Source: Flagellimonas amphidinii
GTDB lineage: Bacteria; Bacteroidota; Bacteroidia; Flavobacteriales; Flavobacteriaceae
Direction of reading: 5' to 3'
Assembly: GCF_013090115.1 (NCBI RefSeq)
Contig: NZ_JABFNN010000039.1
Coordinates: forward strand, 558,001-622,000
DNA: 64,000 bases
Of the stretch, positions 27,103 through 37,737 are shown in pieces. A program made the translations under genes and the position numbers. The notes under the pieces were generated by a model. That model saw only the letters and a program-made list of their open reading frames with translations, had not been told where the DNA came from and did not search any database. Position 1 is the first letter of the stretch. The number at the start of each line of letters is the position of its first letter.

Positions 27103-27921
27103 TTATTTAGAATCGGATGTATAGTTAACCAATTCTTTTTGGATTTTTTCGGACAGGTTGTCCGCTTTTTTCTTGAATTGAGTTTCTGGAAAATATTTAA
27201 ACAATGTATTATAAGACTCCATTGCTTCTTCCAGACGTTCTTTTCTTCTGTTCTCGGTACTGTTCAAAGCCAAATTTGTGGCTGCTTCAATACGATAGTA
27301 CAAAGCCTCTTCTCTGTAGATAGAGCCAGGATTATCAGAAACAAAGTTATCGAAAGCTTTAATTGCTGAAACCAAAATAGGGTAATTAAACTGCCCTAAT
27401 TTGTTAAACTGTTTGGCAATTTCAATCTGCTTCTTCTCCTTTTTGGCCGTTAACTCCTTTGCCATGGTATTGGCTTCTGTAAAAAACTCTGACTCTGGAT
27501 AGGTATTGATAAAGGTTTGAAGTTTTGCCAAAGCTTTATCGGTATCTGTCTGATCAAGAGAATAGGCAGGAGATAGTTCATAATAACTCTTCGCGCCATA
27601 AAAACTGGCTTCCTGAATCTTATCACTCTTTGGGTATGATTTTATAAATCTTTCAAACTGATACCCTGAGAGATAATAGTCACCTGTTTGAAAATAACTA
27701 TTGGCGAAAAAGAACATTACCCTTTCTCCTTGCGGTCTTCCCACATATTTGGGAGCTATTTGCTCAAATAACCTTTTGGCTCTTTTAAAATCTCCCTCGG
27801 CATAATATTTTTCAGCTAAATCATACTTGGCTTTCACATCCTCATTCTTGAGCACTTTTTGATACTCGCTACAAGATGAGAGAAATACAACTACAAGGGA
27901 TATAAAGAGAATCTTCCTCAT
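27103..27921 (-). CDS. bamD: Outer membrane assembly lipoprotein BamD
   Basis: BamD is the TPR lipoprotein of the BAM complex that inserts beta-barrels into the outer membrane. The ~272-residue product has a lipoprotein signal ending in LSSC, followed by TPR-like helical repeats with the motif KYYAEGDFKRAKRLFEQ and the FANSYFQTGDY and SYYELSP stretches. Two ATGs are possible (27933 and 27921); I prefer 27921 because a -7 element at 27938-27945 would put transcription start at about 27933. It heads the run bamD-rpoZ-coaBC-DUF4835-recN. Confidence 0.93.
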   Translation of the reverse strand: MRKILFISLVVVFLSSCSEYQKVLKNEDVKAKYDLAEKYYAEGDFKRAKRLFEQIAPKYVGRPQGERVMFFFANSYFQTGDYYLSGYQFERFIKSYPKSDKIQEASFYGAKSYYELSPAYSLDQTDTDKALAKLQTFINTYPESEFFTEANTMAKELTAKKEKKQIEIAKQFNKLGQFNYPILVSAIKAFDNFVSDNPGSIYREEALYYRIEAATNLALNSTENRRKERLEEAMESYNTLFKYFPETQFKKKADNLSEKIQKELVNYTSDSK

Positions 27922-27937
27922 TTTCAAAAACATTTTG

Positions 27938-27945
27938 CAAAACTA
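27938..27945 (-). promoter_or_regulatory. -7 promoter element of bamD
   Basis: On the minus strand the sequence reads TAGTTTTG, a full match to TAnnTTTG. It lies 16 bases before the ATG at 27921 and only 4 before the alternative ATG at 27933. Confidence 0.45.
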
Positions 27946-28007
27946 GTGATAATGAACGGATTTAAAAAATGGTTTTATCCCTCAAAAGAAATGTAATATT
28001 GGCGATT

Positions 28008-28024
28008 CCCCAAGCATTTTGGGG
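28008..28024 (-). terminator. Weak hairpin after dapA
   Basis: CCCCAA at 28008-28013 pairs with TTGGGG at 28019-28024, 16 bases after the dapA stop. There is no T-tract on the minus strand, so termination here is doubtful; it may only protect the 3' end. Confidence 0.35.
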
Positions 28025-28039
28025 TAGATTTAACGTATG

Positions 28040-28930
28040 CTAGGCATGGGCTTTTTGCAAAGACTTTAAGAATGCGTCTATCTTCGTTTTTAAGGATGGT
28101 GTTGCTTCTACCAAAGGTAACCTTACCCTTGCGCCACCCAAACCTAGGTTTTCGAAAATAGTTTTTATTCCTGCCGGGTTGCCTTCTTCAAAAATCAAGT
28201 GCATTAATGGCAACAATTGATGGTGTATTTGGTTAGCCTCATCCACATTGCCATTCCTTCCTAGAGAAATCATATCTGAAAACAAATCAGGTAATCCTTG
28301 TCCTAAAACGGAAATAACTCCAGCTCCACCAGCCAAAACTGTAGCCAAAGCTGTAAAATCATCTCCACTGATGACCTCAAAGTGTTCTGGTTTGTTCTCA
28401 ATGATTTCAGAAATCTGTTCCATATTTCCACAGGCCTCTTTTATGGCCACAATATTGGAAAAGTCCCGCGCTAAACGCAATGTGGTCTCTGGCAACATAT
28501 TGCTTCCGGTACGAGAAGGCACATTGTATAAAATAATTGGAATGGGAGAAGCTTGGGCAATAGCTCTAAAATGCTGATATATTCCTTCTTGCGTTGGCTT
28601 GTTGTAACATGGAGAAACCGACAGAATCCCAGTAAATTCTGAAAGGTCCAAAGTTTTCAGGTCTTCCACCACCATAGCCGTATTATTTCCTCCTACACCC
28701 AATACCAAAGGTAACCTTCCGGCATTGGTCCTCACCACAACATCTGCCACCAATTGTTTTTCTGCCTTGGTAAGGGTTACAGATTCTCCGGTTGTACCTA
28801 AAACAACCAAATAATCCACTCCTCCGTTGATTGCATGTTCCACTATTTGCTCCAAGGCATGCACATCTACAGATAGATCTTGCGAAAACGGCGTAACCAA
28901 TGCAACTCCCGTACCTACAAACTCTTTCAT
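28040..28930 (-). CDS. dapA: 4-hydroxy-tetrahydrodipicolinate synthase
   Basis: DapA condenses pyruvate with aspartate semialdehyde, the first committed step toward diaminopimelate and lysine. The 296-residue TIM-barrel protein has the Schiff-base lysine K164 in VAIKEACGN, the LGTTGES motif and the YNVPSRTG stretch with the catalytic tyrosine. Its ATG overlaps the TAA of the upstream DUF6913 gene by one base (TAATG), so the two are translationally coupled. The later lysine enzyme gene, dapF, is at 46504-47280. Confidence 0.97.
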   Translation of the reverse strand: MKEFVGTGVALVTPFSQDLSVDVHALEQIVEHAINGGVDYLVVLGTTGESVTLTKAEKQLVADVVVRTNAGRLPLVLGVGGNNTAMVVEDLKTLDLSEFTGILSVSPCYNKPTQEGIYQHFRAIAQASPIPIILYNVPSRTGSNMLPETTLRLARDFSNIVAIKEACGNMEQISEIIENKPEHFEVISGDDFTALATVLAGGAGVISVLGQGLPDLFSDMISLGRNGNVDEANQIHHQLLPLMHLIFEEGNPAGIKTIFENLGLGGARVRLPLVEATPSLKTKIDAFLKSLQKAHA

Positions 28931-29463
28931 TACAACTCGTTTAAAACTTTCAAATATTTTTTTAGTTCACTTTTGAACAATTGAAAATCCTTTAAAGGTG
29001 TATTTAAAATCAAATCATTAATTTTTGGATCAAGTGTTCCCAATCCAACTTTTATTCTGGCCTTGGTTTTAACAGATAGCAGCTTCATCATCAAGTTATC
29101 CTCTTCATAATAGCTGATCAACATGTCATATTCCCTTCCCAAAAACTCCAATACGTAACCATTTTCTATTTCACCTTTCCAACCTAAATCCTTATCAGAA
29201 TATATTTGGATGGCATACGGCGAGTTTTTATCGTACTCACGTTTATAGCCAATGATCTTTATCGCGTTGGGGCGAAGGGAATATTCCTCAATAAGATCGT
29301 AAAAAGCTTCTGCATTATGAAAATTATCTACATCAACGATACAACCTATTCGACTAATCCCCTTCTTTTTGGGCACACTTACAGAAGTCTTTTCCATTTC
29401 TTCTTGTAAGTATTTTAAGCCTGATTTAACTTTAAATTTATCTTGGAGCCCTTTGAGAAACAT
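28930..29463 (-). CDS. DUF6913 family protein, unknown function
   Basis: This 177-residue soluble protein has no signal peptide. It resembles a Flavobacteriia-specific family I recall as DUF6913, usually found just upstream of dapA. Visible features are a central [17 protein letters not shown] stretch and a charged C-terminal helix ([14 protein letters not shown]). No catalytic motif is evident. It shares one base with the dapA start codon, so the two are co-expressed. A metabolic link with lysine synthesis is only inferred from position. Confidence 0.8.
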   Translation of the reverse strand: MFLKGLQDKFKVKSGLKYLQEEMEKTSVSVPKKKGISRIGCIVDVDNFHNAEAFYDLIEEYSLRPNAIKIIGYKREYDKNSPYAIQIYSDKDLGWKGEIENGYVLEFLGREYDMLISYYEEDNLMMKLLSVKTKARIKVGLGTLDPKINDLILNTPLKDFQLFKSELKKYLKVLNEL

Positions 29464-29513
29464 ATTTTTTATGCATTTTTACAAAAGTAATTATTCTACC
29501 AAGATTACTTATA

Positions 29514-29521
29514 CAAAGATA
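29514..29521 (-). promoter_or_regulatory. -7 promoter element of the DUF6913-dapA operon
   Basis: On the minus strand the sequence reads TATCTTTG, a full match to TAnnTTTG, 50 bases before the DUF6913 ATG. A second full match (TACTTTTG on the minus strand at 29482-29489) lies closer to the gene; either may be used. Confidence 0.4.
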
Positions 29522-29526
29522 ACTGA

Positions 29527-30294
29527 GTGAAGTATTTAAATATTAAACAAATTGTTATATTCATAACTTTTTGTATTGTTCTATCCTGCAAGCAAGAAAA
29601 AGGATACCTATCCAATATTAAAGGGCAAATAATAGCAATAGATTCCGTTTTGGAACCCGTAGATTCCATTGAATCTTTTATAATGCCATATAGAAATAGA
29701 ATCAATCAGGTTTTGGACAGTACTCTGGCCTATGCTCCAGAACCTCTTTTATTGGATGATGGAAAACGGAACACTTCTATGGGGAATTTTATGGCTGATG
29801 TTGTTTTTGAAGAAACTGCTCCTATTTTCAAAAAACAAACCGGTAACGATTTGGATTTTGTCGTTCTTAATCGCGGTGGAATTCGTTCCATAATCTCTAC
29901 AGGTGATGTAAATGCGAGAACGGCTTACGAGGTAATGCCTTTTGAAAATTACATTGCCGTTGTGGAATTAAGTGGTAGTGCTGTTCGCGAACTCATTAAT
30001 TTCTTGTGTTCGGCCAGTCGGGTACATCCCATAGCTGGCATGCAAATTATCCTTGACAAAAAAGGTGGTTTGGAATCCGTAAACATTCAAGGGAAACCTT
30101 TTGATGAAAACAGAAGTTATTTTGTGGCCACCTCAGATTATTTAGTACAAGGCGGCCCAAGTATTGGTTTTTTCAATGAAATACTATCTACTACGGATAC
30201 AGGCTACCTTTTAAGAAACGCCATTATTGACCATTTCAAAAAAATAGACACACTGACCGCTAAGGTCGATGACAGATTCATTCAATTGGATTAA
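29527..30294 (+). CDS. 5'-nucleotidase C-terminal domain lipoprotein
   Basis: The 255-residue product has a lipoprotein signal (IVLSCKQ) and then only the C-terminal substrate-binding domain of UshA-type 5'-nucleotidases (about 60-245, with NFMADVVF, LNRGGIRS, GDV, MPFEN and SDYLVQGG motifs). The metallophosphatase half is encoded by the next gene, which begins directly after this stop codon. Together they would dephosphorylate nucleotides in the periplasm. The start codon is GTG at 29527. It is divergent from DUF6913-dapA. Confidence 0.92.
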   Translation: MKYLNIKQIVIFITFCIVLSCKQEKGYLSNIKGQIIAIDSVLEPVDSIESFIMPYRNRINQVLDSTLAYAPEPLLLDDGKRNTSMGNFMADVVFEETAPIFKKQTGNDLDFVVLNRGGIRSIISTGDVNARTAYEVMPFENYIAVVELSGSAVRELINFLCSASRVHPIAGMQIILDKKGGLESVNIQGKPFDENRSYFVATSDYLVQGGPSIGFFNEILSTTDTGYLLRNAIIDHFKKIDTLTAKVDDRFIQLD

Positions 30295-31206
30295 ATGAAA
30301 CGAAGGGACTTTTTAACCAATACCGCCGCTGCTTCCACCTTGATAGGTATGGGAGGCCTTGCGCTCAATTCCTGCTCTAAAACCGCAGAGAATCATATTA
30401 CCATATTGCACACCAATGATGTGCATAGCCATATAGACCCTTTTCCAAGTTCGCACTCCAGATATGCCAATCTGGGCGGTGTGGCACGTAGGGCCACTTT
30501 AGTGGAAAAAATTCGAAATGAAAATACAAACACCTTACTGTTGGATGCGGGCGATATTTTTCAAGGTACTCCTTATTTTAACTTTTATGGTGGTGAATTG
30601 GAATTTAAACTCATGAGCAAGCTCAAATATGATGCCTCCACCATAGGCAATCATGATTTTGATAATGGAGTTGATGGTCTTTTGGCCCAAGTTCCCCATG
30701 CTACTTTTGATTTATTGTCCGCCAATTATGATTTTTCCAATACCGTATTGGATGGATTTGTAAAACCTTATAAAATTTATACTTTGGGAACAATCAAAGT
30801 TGGTGTTTATGGGTTGGGTATTGCTTTGGATGGATTGGTCACCAAACGCTTATATAAAGAGACCAAATATCTAAATCCGTATGAAATTGCCTTGGATATG
30901 GAACGTAAGTTGAAAGAAGAGGAACATTGCGACCTCATCATTTGTCTTTCCCATTTAGGTTATGAATATGAAAATCAGGAGCGCCCTTCAGATGTACTAT
31001 TGGCTCAGCAAACTTATCACACCAATCTGATTATTGGCGGCCACACCCATACTTTTTTGGATAAACCCGATATACGTATCAACCAAAATGGAGATTCCGT
31101 ATTGGTGAACCAAGTAGGCGCCTATGGCTTAAATCTTGGTAGAATAGATTTCTACTTTGATCACAACAAAAAATCATCTGCCAACGGCATCAGCATATCA
31201 GTATAG
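30295..31206 (+). CDS. 5'-nucleotidase metallophosphatase domain protein
   Basis: This 303-residue protein carries the N-terminal, two-metal phosphatase half of the UshA family: HTNDVHSH (metal ligands), DAGDIFQG, GNHDFD and the later GGHTHTF. The N-terminus (KRRDFLTNTAA..) resembles a Tat signal and ends in a lipobox-like LNSC, so it is probably exported folded and lipid-anchored. The ATG follows the stop of the C-terminal-domain gene with no gap (TAAATG). The two products most likely associate to make one enzyme. Confidence 0.92.
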   Translation: MKRRDFLTNTAAASTLIGMGGLALNSCSKTAENHITILHTNDVHSHIDPFPSSHSRYANLGGVARRATLVEKIRNENTNTLLLDAGDIFQGTPYFNFYGGELEFKLMSKLKYDASTIGNHDFDNGVDGLLAQVPHATFDLLSANYDFSNTVLDGFVKPYKIYTLGTIKVGVYGLGIALDGLVTKRLYKETKYLNPYEIALDMERKLKEEEHCDLIICLSHLGYEYENQERPSDVLLAQQTYHTNLIIGGHTHTFLDKPDIRINQNGDSVLVNQVGAYGLNLGRIDFYFDHNKKSSANGISISV

Positions 31207-31258
31207 GGGTGTAAAATATTAGCATAACAACCAGCAAAAGAGCAGATTGTTAAAATGC

Positions 31259-31287
31259 AAAAAGGAGGACACAAAGTCCTCCTTTTT
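31259..31287. terminator. Bidirectional terminator
   Basis: A perfect 12-bp stem (31259-31270 with 31276-31287) has a 5-base loop, with A-tracts on the left and T-tracts on the right. It lies between the convergent nucleotidase and cadherin-like genes and can serve both. Confidence 0.92.
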
Positions 31288-31311
31288 ATGGTTGTTAATT
31301 ATTAGGTAGAA

Positions 31312-32877
31312 TTAATTACAAAATTCGATTGAGTCTCCTATGATATTCCATGAAAGTTGACCTTCCAAGTTGACCCGGGCTTCTGCTTGGGCTGGGTTAT
31401 CTCCGCAAACGATTAAACCATTTGCACCTAAGGTGACTCCCTCTGGGGTATTTTCCTGATTGAACCAACCTTCCAAAGTATTTCCGTAATTCTCCGGAGA
31501 AAGACCCGAGTTACTGAACAAAAGATTCATACTAGGCTTATTGGTAATGTCCCATAACCCTAGGTTTTGGTCAAAAGAAGTTGCGTTTTCAAACATGCCC
31601 GTCATGGTCGTTACTTGATTCACTTCCCATTCCGAAATGCCTTGCCCCTCAAATGCAGAAGCTTCAAAAAACATTAATTGCATATTCGCAACGTTGGAAA
31701 CATCCCAATTAGTCAAATCACCATTAAATGTGGATGCCTGAAAAAACATTGCTTCCATGTTTGTTACATTAGAGACATCCCAATCACTTACATCTCCATT
31801 AAATGCATGACAACTTTGAAACATGCCCTGCATACTTATTGTCTGAGATAAATTAGGAACATCAGTAGCATTGGATACCATATTGAAACATTGTATAAAA
31901 GACAACTGCACCCATGGATTAGTTCCCCATTGCTCAATACTGGTGAGCGAAGTAGTGGCCGCAATTGTAATACGAGGCATTTGACCTTTCATGGAAACCT
32001 CATAAATACCTTCGGAAAGATAGGTGTGTTCGAAACTCTGGCCTCCTGTAATGGTTTCTACTATACCATCCCCCCAATCTACATTAAAATTGTATTCATA
32101 GTCCTGGTCTAAATAAATTATAACTGGTACTGGGTCTTGTATTGTCCATGCTGTAATAAAACTATCAGAGCTCAAACTCAAATCTCCCGGTTCTAAAACA
32201 TCAGTAACATCAATGGTAATCTGGGCAGTTTCCGTATCCATCCCATCAGTTACACTTACCGTTATGGTGTATGATTCGGCAGTTTCAAAATCTAGGGATT
32301 TACCTTCAACAAGACTCAGGTCACCATTAGATTCATCAACTTCAAAAAGACCGGACGCATCACTAGTAATCTCAAAATGAAGTGGGTCTTGGTCTTCATC
32401 TGAAGCAGAAATCGTCCCGATCACATCTGTATCCTGAATGTTTTCGGAAACCTCAAAATCTTGTGGCGAAATCTCTGGAGCATTATTCCCTTCAAGGATT
32501 TCATCTACATCTTCAACGTTAATTGTAATTGAAGCCGTTGCGGAAACAATGCCGTCACTAACGCTTATGGAAATACTGTGGGAAGAAGAGGTTTCAAAAT
32601 CCAAACTTTTCCCAAGGGCTAAACTTATGGCCCCGCTTGTTTTAACGATTTCAAAAAGATTATTATCGTTGGTTACAATGGCGAATTCAAGTTCGTCACC
32701 ATCCGCATCACTTGCGAGCACTGTTCCAAAAGTAGCATTGTCCGAAACATTTTCTTTTACAGTAAAAGTAAACGGTCCATTAATTTTTGGCGTATTGTTT
32801 TGTGGGCCATCATCTTTCCCGCAGGAAAATAGGACGATAGCAGTTAGGGTTGTTAAAAGTGCATTTTTAAATTTCAT
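31312..32877 (-). CDS. Surface lipoprotein with cadherin-like, PKD-like and BspA-like (DUF285) repeats
   Basis: The 521-residue product has a lipoprotein signal with lipid-anchor Cys19 (VLFSCGKDD), two cadherin-like repeats (about 36-126 and 135-228, each with the calcium-type DADGD or DEDQD loop and the DFETxxSxxISVxVxDG pattern), a PKD-like domain (about 245-305; VDWGDGIVE..HTY) and several BspA-type DUF285 repeats (about 330-470; WDVSNVTNMEAMF). This is a cell-surface adhesion or binding protein. There is no type IX sorting domain at the C-terminus. It is monocistronic and convergent with the nucleotidase operon. Confidence 0.88.
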   Translation of the reverse strand: MKFKNALLTTLTAIVLFSCGKDDGPQNNTPKINGPFTFTVKENVSDNATFGTVLASDADGDELEFAIVTNDNNLFEIVKTSGAISLALGKSLDFETSSSHSISISVSDGIVSATASITINVEDVDEILEGNNAPEISPQDFEVSENIQDTDVIGTISASDEDQDPLHFEITSDASGLFEVDESNGDLSLVEGKSLDFETAESYTITVSVTDGMDTETAQITIDVTDVLEPGDLSLSSDSFITAWTIQDPVPVIIYLDQDYEYNFNVDWGDGIVETITGGQSFEHTYLSEGIYEVSMKGQMPRITIAATTSLTSIEQWGTNPWVQLSFIQCFNMVSNATDVPNLSQTISMQGMFQSCHAFNGDVSDWDVSNVTNMEAMFFQASTFNGDLTNWDVSNVANMQLMFFEASAFEGQGISEWEVNQVTTMTGMFENATSFDQNLGLWDITNKPSMNLLFSNSGLSPENYGNTLEGWFNQENTPEGVTLGANGLIVCGDNPAQAEARVNLEGQLSWNIIGDSIEFCN

Positions 32878-33025
32878 TTTTCTGACATTTTAAGGTTGTG
32901 ACCTCAAAAGTCATCATTAGAAATATCAGAAAAGTACTTCAATTTATATTTGTAGAGCAGCACTTGATGAATACAGGTTTTGGATTGATGAGCATGATTC
33001 CCAAATCAAAAAACCACTCAAGAAT

Positions 33026-33319
33026 TTATAGCGCCGCTTCCACCAAAACCTTAAGTTCCTCATCCAATCCATAATCGGGAAATGGTCTGCACGCTTGTCT
33101 ATACCAATACCTGGCATTCCATTCATCACCCTCTTTGCGATGCAGATAAGCATGAATCCAACTGCCCATTGTCGAATGAATTTCTTGTGCTATGTCATGC
33201 GAAGCATTCCAATCACCCTTGGCATCCCACCAAAGTGCCTGTAAGGGCAAGGGATAATCTTTTGGAGGCGCAAGTCCTTTTAATGTTTCAATAAAAGAAT
33301 CAAAATCAAGTGGTTTCAT
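33026..33319 (-). CDS. Small conserved hypothetical protein
   Basis: This 97-residue soluble protein from the ATG at 33319 is rich in tryptophan and has the pattern LQALWWDAKGDWNASHD, then WIHAYLHRKEGDEWNARYWYRQA, which suggests a pair of helical (TPR-like) repeats. I recognise the pattern as a small widespread family but know no function for it. The ATG at 33358 would add 13 residues (LGPVVDLDIKVI..) that do not fit the repeat and is less likely. It lies between two unrelated minus-strand genes. Confidence 0.75.
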   Translation of the reverse strand: MKPLDFDSFIETLKGLAPPKDYPLPLQALWWDAKGDWNASHDIAQEIHSTMGSWIHAYLHRKEGDEWNARYWYRQACRPFPDYGLDEELKVLVEAAL

Positions 33320-33379
33320 TATAACCTTTATATCCAAATCAACTACTGGCCCCAACAAAAGTATAACTCCCGCTATACC

Positions 33380-33751
33380 TTAAGGAGTTACTTCAATAGT
33401 AATTTTTGTTTTGGTGTTTCTGGAAACATCATTTCCGTTGGTATCTTTACTTCGATTGGTACTGGTAACCTCTACGTAATCTTCTCCAACAAAGTCCTCC
33501 TTGGGTTCATATAAATAATTACCCCGCTCAACCTTGCTTATTGAATAATTCTTGGCCTGAACTGTGATATTAGCAAACCCACTTTCGCCTAAATCACCTA
33601 GATAATAGGTGATAGTTTCTGTATTCCGTATAGTGAAACTCTTCTCTTCCACAGTTCCTACAAACCCATCATCATCGGAATCAGAATTCTTTGAACAAGA
33701 AATTAAAAAAAGAAAGGAACCTGCAATTAATGTTATCGATATTTTCCTCAT
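33380..33751 (-). CDS. Small lipoprotein of unknown function
   Basis: The 123-residue product has a clear lipoprotein signal (LFLISCSKNSD) followed by an acidic linker (DSDDDG) and a single beta-rich domain with the pattern NYLYEPKEDFVGEDYVEV, similar to an Ig-like or cadherin-like fold (Bacterial Ig family pattern). No enzymatic motif is visible. It is located between the small hypothetical gene and ligA, 32 bases downstream of the ligA stop side on the same strand orientation, and may be the distal gene of that operon. Confidence 0.75.
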   Translation of the reverse strand: MRKISITLIAGSFLFLISCSKNSDSDDDGFVGTVEEKSFTIRNTETITYYLGDLGESGFANITVQAKNYSISKVERGNYLYEPKEDFVGEDYVEVTSTNRSKDTNGNDVSRNTKTKITIEVTP

Positions 33752-33783
33752 TATTCTATTGTATATTTTTTAATCCAAGTAAT

Positions 33784-35781
<1,998 letters not shown>

Positions 35782-36363
35782 CTATGTTTGTTCTTTTTTA
35801 ATCCATTTTGGAGTGAATGTTGGTCGATACATTTCCATTTGATTGAGAAGGCCATCGCAATCATCATCAACCAAAAGCATGTCTCTGTTTTCTTGTTTTA
35901 GAAATCCTTTGGATACCATGGAATCAATAAAATTCAGCATCTCATCAAAAAAACCGTTTGTATTTAACAGTCCTATAGGTTTTTGATGCAACCCAAGCTG
36001 CCCCCAAGTAATCATTTCGAAAAGTTCTTCCAACGTACCAAAACCCCCTGGAAGTGCAATGATCCCATCTGACATTTCGTGCATTTTGGTCTTTCTTTCA
36101 TGCATGCTTTCCACTACAATCAATGCTGATAGGTTATCATGAAATATTTCTTTTGCCTTCAAAAAATCAGGAATTATACCGATGACCTCCCCATTATGGT
36201 CCAAGGCACCATTGGCAACTCTTCCCATAAGTCCAACCTTGGCACCGCCATAGACCAATCCCATACTTCTGTTTGACAGGGTTTTACCCAATTTATAGGC
36301 TTTCTTGATGATTTCTGGGTCATTACCATCACTACTTCCACAGAAAACTGCGACTTTCTCCAT
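35782..36363 (-). CDS. LOG-family protein (TIGR00730, nucleoside 5'-monophosphate phosphoribohydrolase)
   Basis: The 193-residue cytoplasmic protein has the lysine-decarboxylase-like Rossmann motifs of the LOG family: the GGAKVGLMG stretch and the catalytic PGGFGTLEE. Members cleave the N-glycosidic bond of cytokinin riboside 5'-monophosphates or AMP. Old annotations call them lysine decarboxylases, which is unlikely to be correct. Here it is tightly packed: directly adjacent to ligA downstream and prmC upstream. Confidence 0.92.
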   Translation of the reverse strand: MEKVAVFCGSSDGNDPEIIKKAYKLGKTLSNRSMGLVYGGAKVGLMGRVANGALDHNGEVIGIIPDFLKAKEIFHDNLSALIVVESMHERKTKMHEMSDGIIALPGGFGTLEELFEMITWGQLGLHQKPIGLLNTNGFFDEMLNFIDSMVSKGFLKQENRDMLLVDDDCDGLLNQMEMYRPTFTPKWIKKEQT

Positions 36364-37221
36364 CTATTTGTTTCCTTTTAGCATTCTGTAATTATCAAAG
36401 ATATCTTTTCGAAGTTCAATTTCAGAAAAATTATGGGCATCCATCAGCGCCTTGGTTTCCATCGCTACATATTGATTGATTTCAAAATACATCTTCCCTG
36501 AATCAACCAGGTTTTCTTTTGCGAACTCCAAAATAGCCTTGTAAAATCTTAAAGGATTGTTGTCTGGCACAAAGAGCGCCAAATGTGGTTCAAAATCCTT
36601 TACGTTCTTTTTGATTTCATTCTTCTCCAATTCCCTAACATAAGGCGGGTTGGAAACTATAATGTCAAACTTTTGTTCAAATTTTACTTTTGTGGTTTGA
36701 AGAATATCACCATGCACAAAATCAACCGCCACCCCATTCTTCGCGGCATTACGTTGAGCTACCTCCAAAGCTTTTTCTGAAACATCCAATGCGTATACTT
36801 TGGCATTTGACAGACTCTTGGCCAAAGCAATGGCAATACACCCACTCCCGGTGCCGATATCCAGTATGTTTATATCACGACTGCTCTTGGTTTGCCAATC
36901 TTCAAGAATCCAGTGTACCAATTCTTCTGTTTCTGGCCTTGGAATCAAAACAGCTTCATTCACTTCCAGCTCCAAATCCATAAAATGGGCTTTCCCTAAA
37001 ACATATTGCAAAGGTTTTTCCAACTTGAGTTGGGCCAATGCCTCAAACAAGGGCTGTTCCTCTTCCTTTATTATGGTGAGATTTGGCTGTAGTACCAAAA
37101 CAAAACGCTCCAATCCCAGATAATGTTCAATTATTTCATAAAAAAAAGCATCTATCTCTTCTTGCGGATAGTATTGTTTCAATTCATCATGAAATATTGC
37201 TTTGATTTCCTTTAAAAGCAC
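36364..37221 (-). CDS. prmC: Release factor glutamine N5-methyltransferase
   Basis: PrmC methylates the GGQ glutamine of peptide-chain release factors. The 285-residue product has the N-terminal helical domain, the SAM motif DIGTGSGCIAIALA and the catalytic NPPY in DIIVSNPPYVRE. I selected the GTG at 37221, one base after the GNAT stop, because it gives the family-like start LLKEIKAIFH; the frame is open further upstream to 37257, but that part overlaps the GNAT gene. Confidence 0.93.
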   Translation of the reverse strand: MLLKEIKAIFHDELKQYYPQEEIDAFFYEIIEHYLGLERFVLVLQPNLTIIKEEEQPLFEALAQLKLEKPLQYVLGKAHFMDLELEVNEAVLIPRPETEELVHWILEDWQTKSSRDINILDIGTGSGCIAIALAKSLSNAKVYALDVSEKALEVAQRNAAKNGVAVDFVHGDILQTTKVKFEQKFDIIVSNPPYVRELEKNEIKKNVKDFEPHLALFVPDNNPLRFYKAILEFAKENLVDSGKMYFEINQYVAMETKALMDAHNFSEIELRKDIFDNYRMLKGNK

Positions 37222-37222
37222 C

Positions 37223-37717
37223 CTATAGTTTTTTAAGCATCCAAACCGGACAAGCATTATGTCCTGTATTGCCCATAGGGGCTTCTATGTATTCAAATCC
37301 GTTCTTTTGATATAATTTTTGGGCTGCTTTCATGTAAGGCATGGTTTCCAGATAACATCCTTCAAAACCAAATTCCTTCGCTTTTTCCAAGCAAACAGAT
37401 ATCAATTTTGAGCCAAGTCCTCTACCTCTTGCCTCTTCCAAAAAATACATTTTTTGAAGTTCGCAAACGTTCCCTTCATAATTATCCAACTGGGCAATTC
37501 CTGCACAACCAATAATTTTCCCATTAGATTCTACCACATAATAAACTGCCTTAGGCACATTATAAGCAGCATACATGTCATCCAACGCTTTATCAGAATA
37601 TGCAGATCCAATTTTTGGCACACCTAAATCTTGTAAAACTTGGCGTACCAATGTGGCTACTTGTAAATTATCTTCAGGCTTGATCTTACGAAATAGGGCT
37701 TCCTCTATATTGTGCAT
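37223..37717 (-). CDS. GNAT-family N-acetyltransferase
   Basis: This 164-residue protein has the GNAT acetyl-CoA site: the beta-bulge CELQKMYFLEEARGRGLGSKL with the RGxGxG/A-type loop, then YLETMPYM. The substrate is unknown. It is the first gene of the minus-strand run GNAT-prmC-LOG-ligA. Its start codon is only 20 bases from the ribD GTG on the other strand, so promoters of the two genes must overlap their coding parts. Confidence 0.9.
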   Translation of the reverse strand: MHNIEEALFRKIKPEDNLQVATLVRQVLQDLGVPKIGSAYSDKALDDMYAAYNVPKAVYYVVESNGKIIGCAGIAQLDNYEGNVCELQKMYFLEEARGRGLGSKLISVCLEKAKEFGFEGCYLETMPYMKAAQKLYQKNGFEYIEAPMGNTGHNACPVWMLKKL

Positions 37718-37724
37718 ATTGTCC

Positions 37725-37732
37725 TATTTTTG
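37725..37732 (+). promoter_or_regulatory. -7 promoter element of ribD
   Basis: TATTTTTG, a full match to TAnnTTTG, ends five bases before the ribD GTG codon at 37738. Transcription would then begin on or next to the start codon, giving a leaderless mRNA. It lies in the 20-base gap between divergent genes. Confidence 0.5.
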
Positions 37733-37737
37733 CGATT

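Noticed and set aside
35782..36363. Lysine decarboxylase for the LOG-family gene
   Set aside because: PGGFGTLEE and short length fit the phosphoribohydrolase family; no PLP lysine-decarboxylase features.
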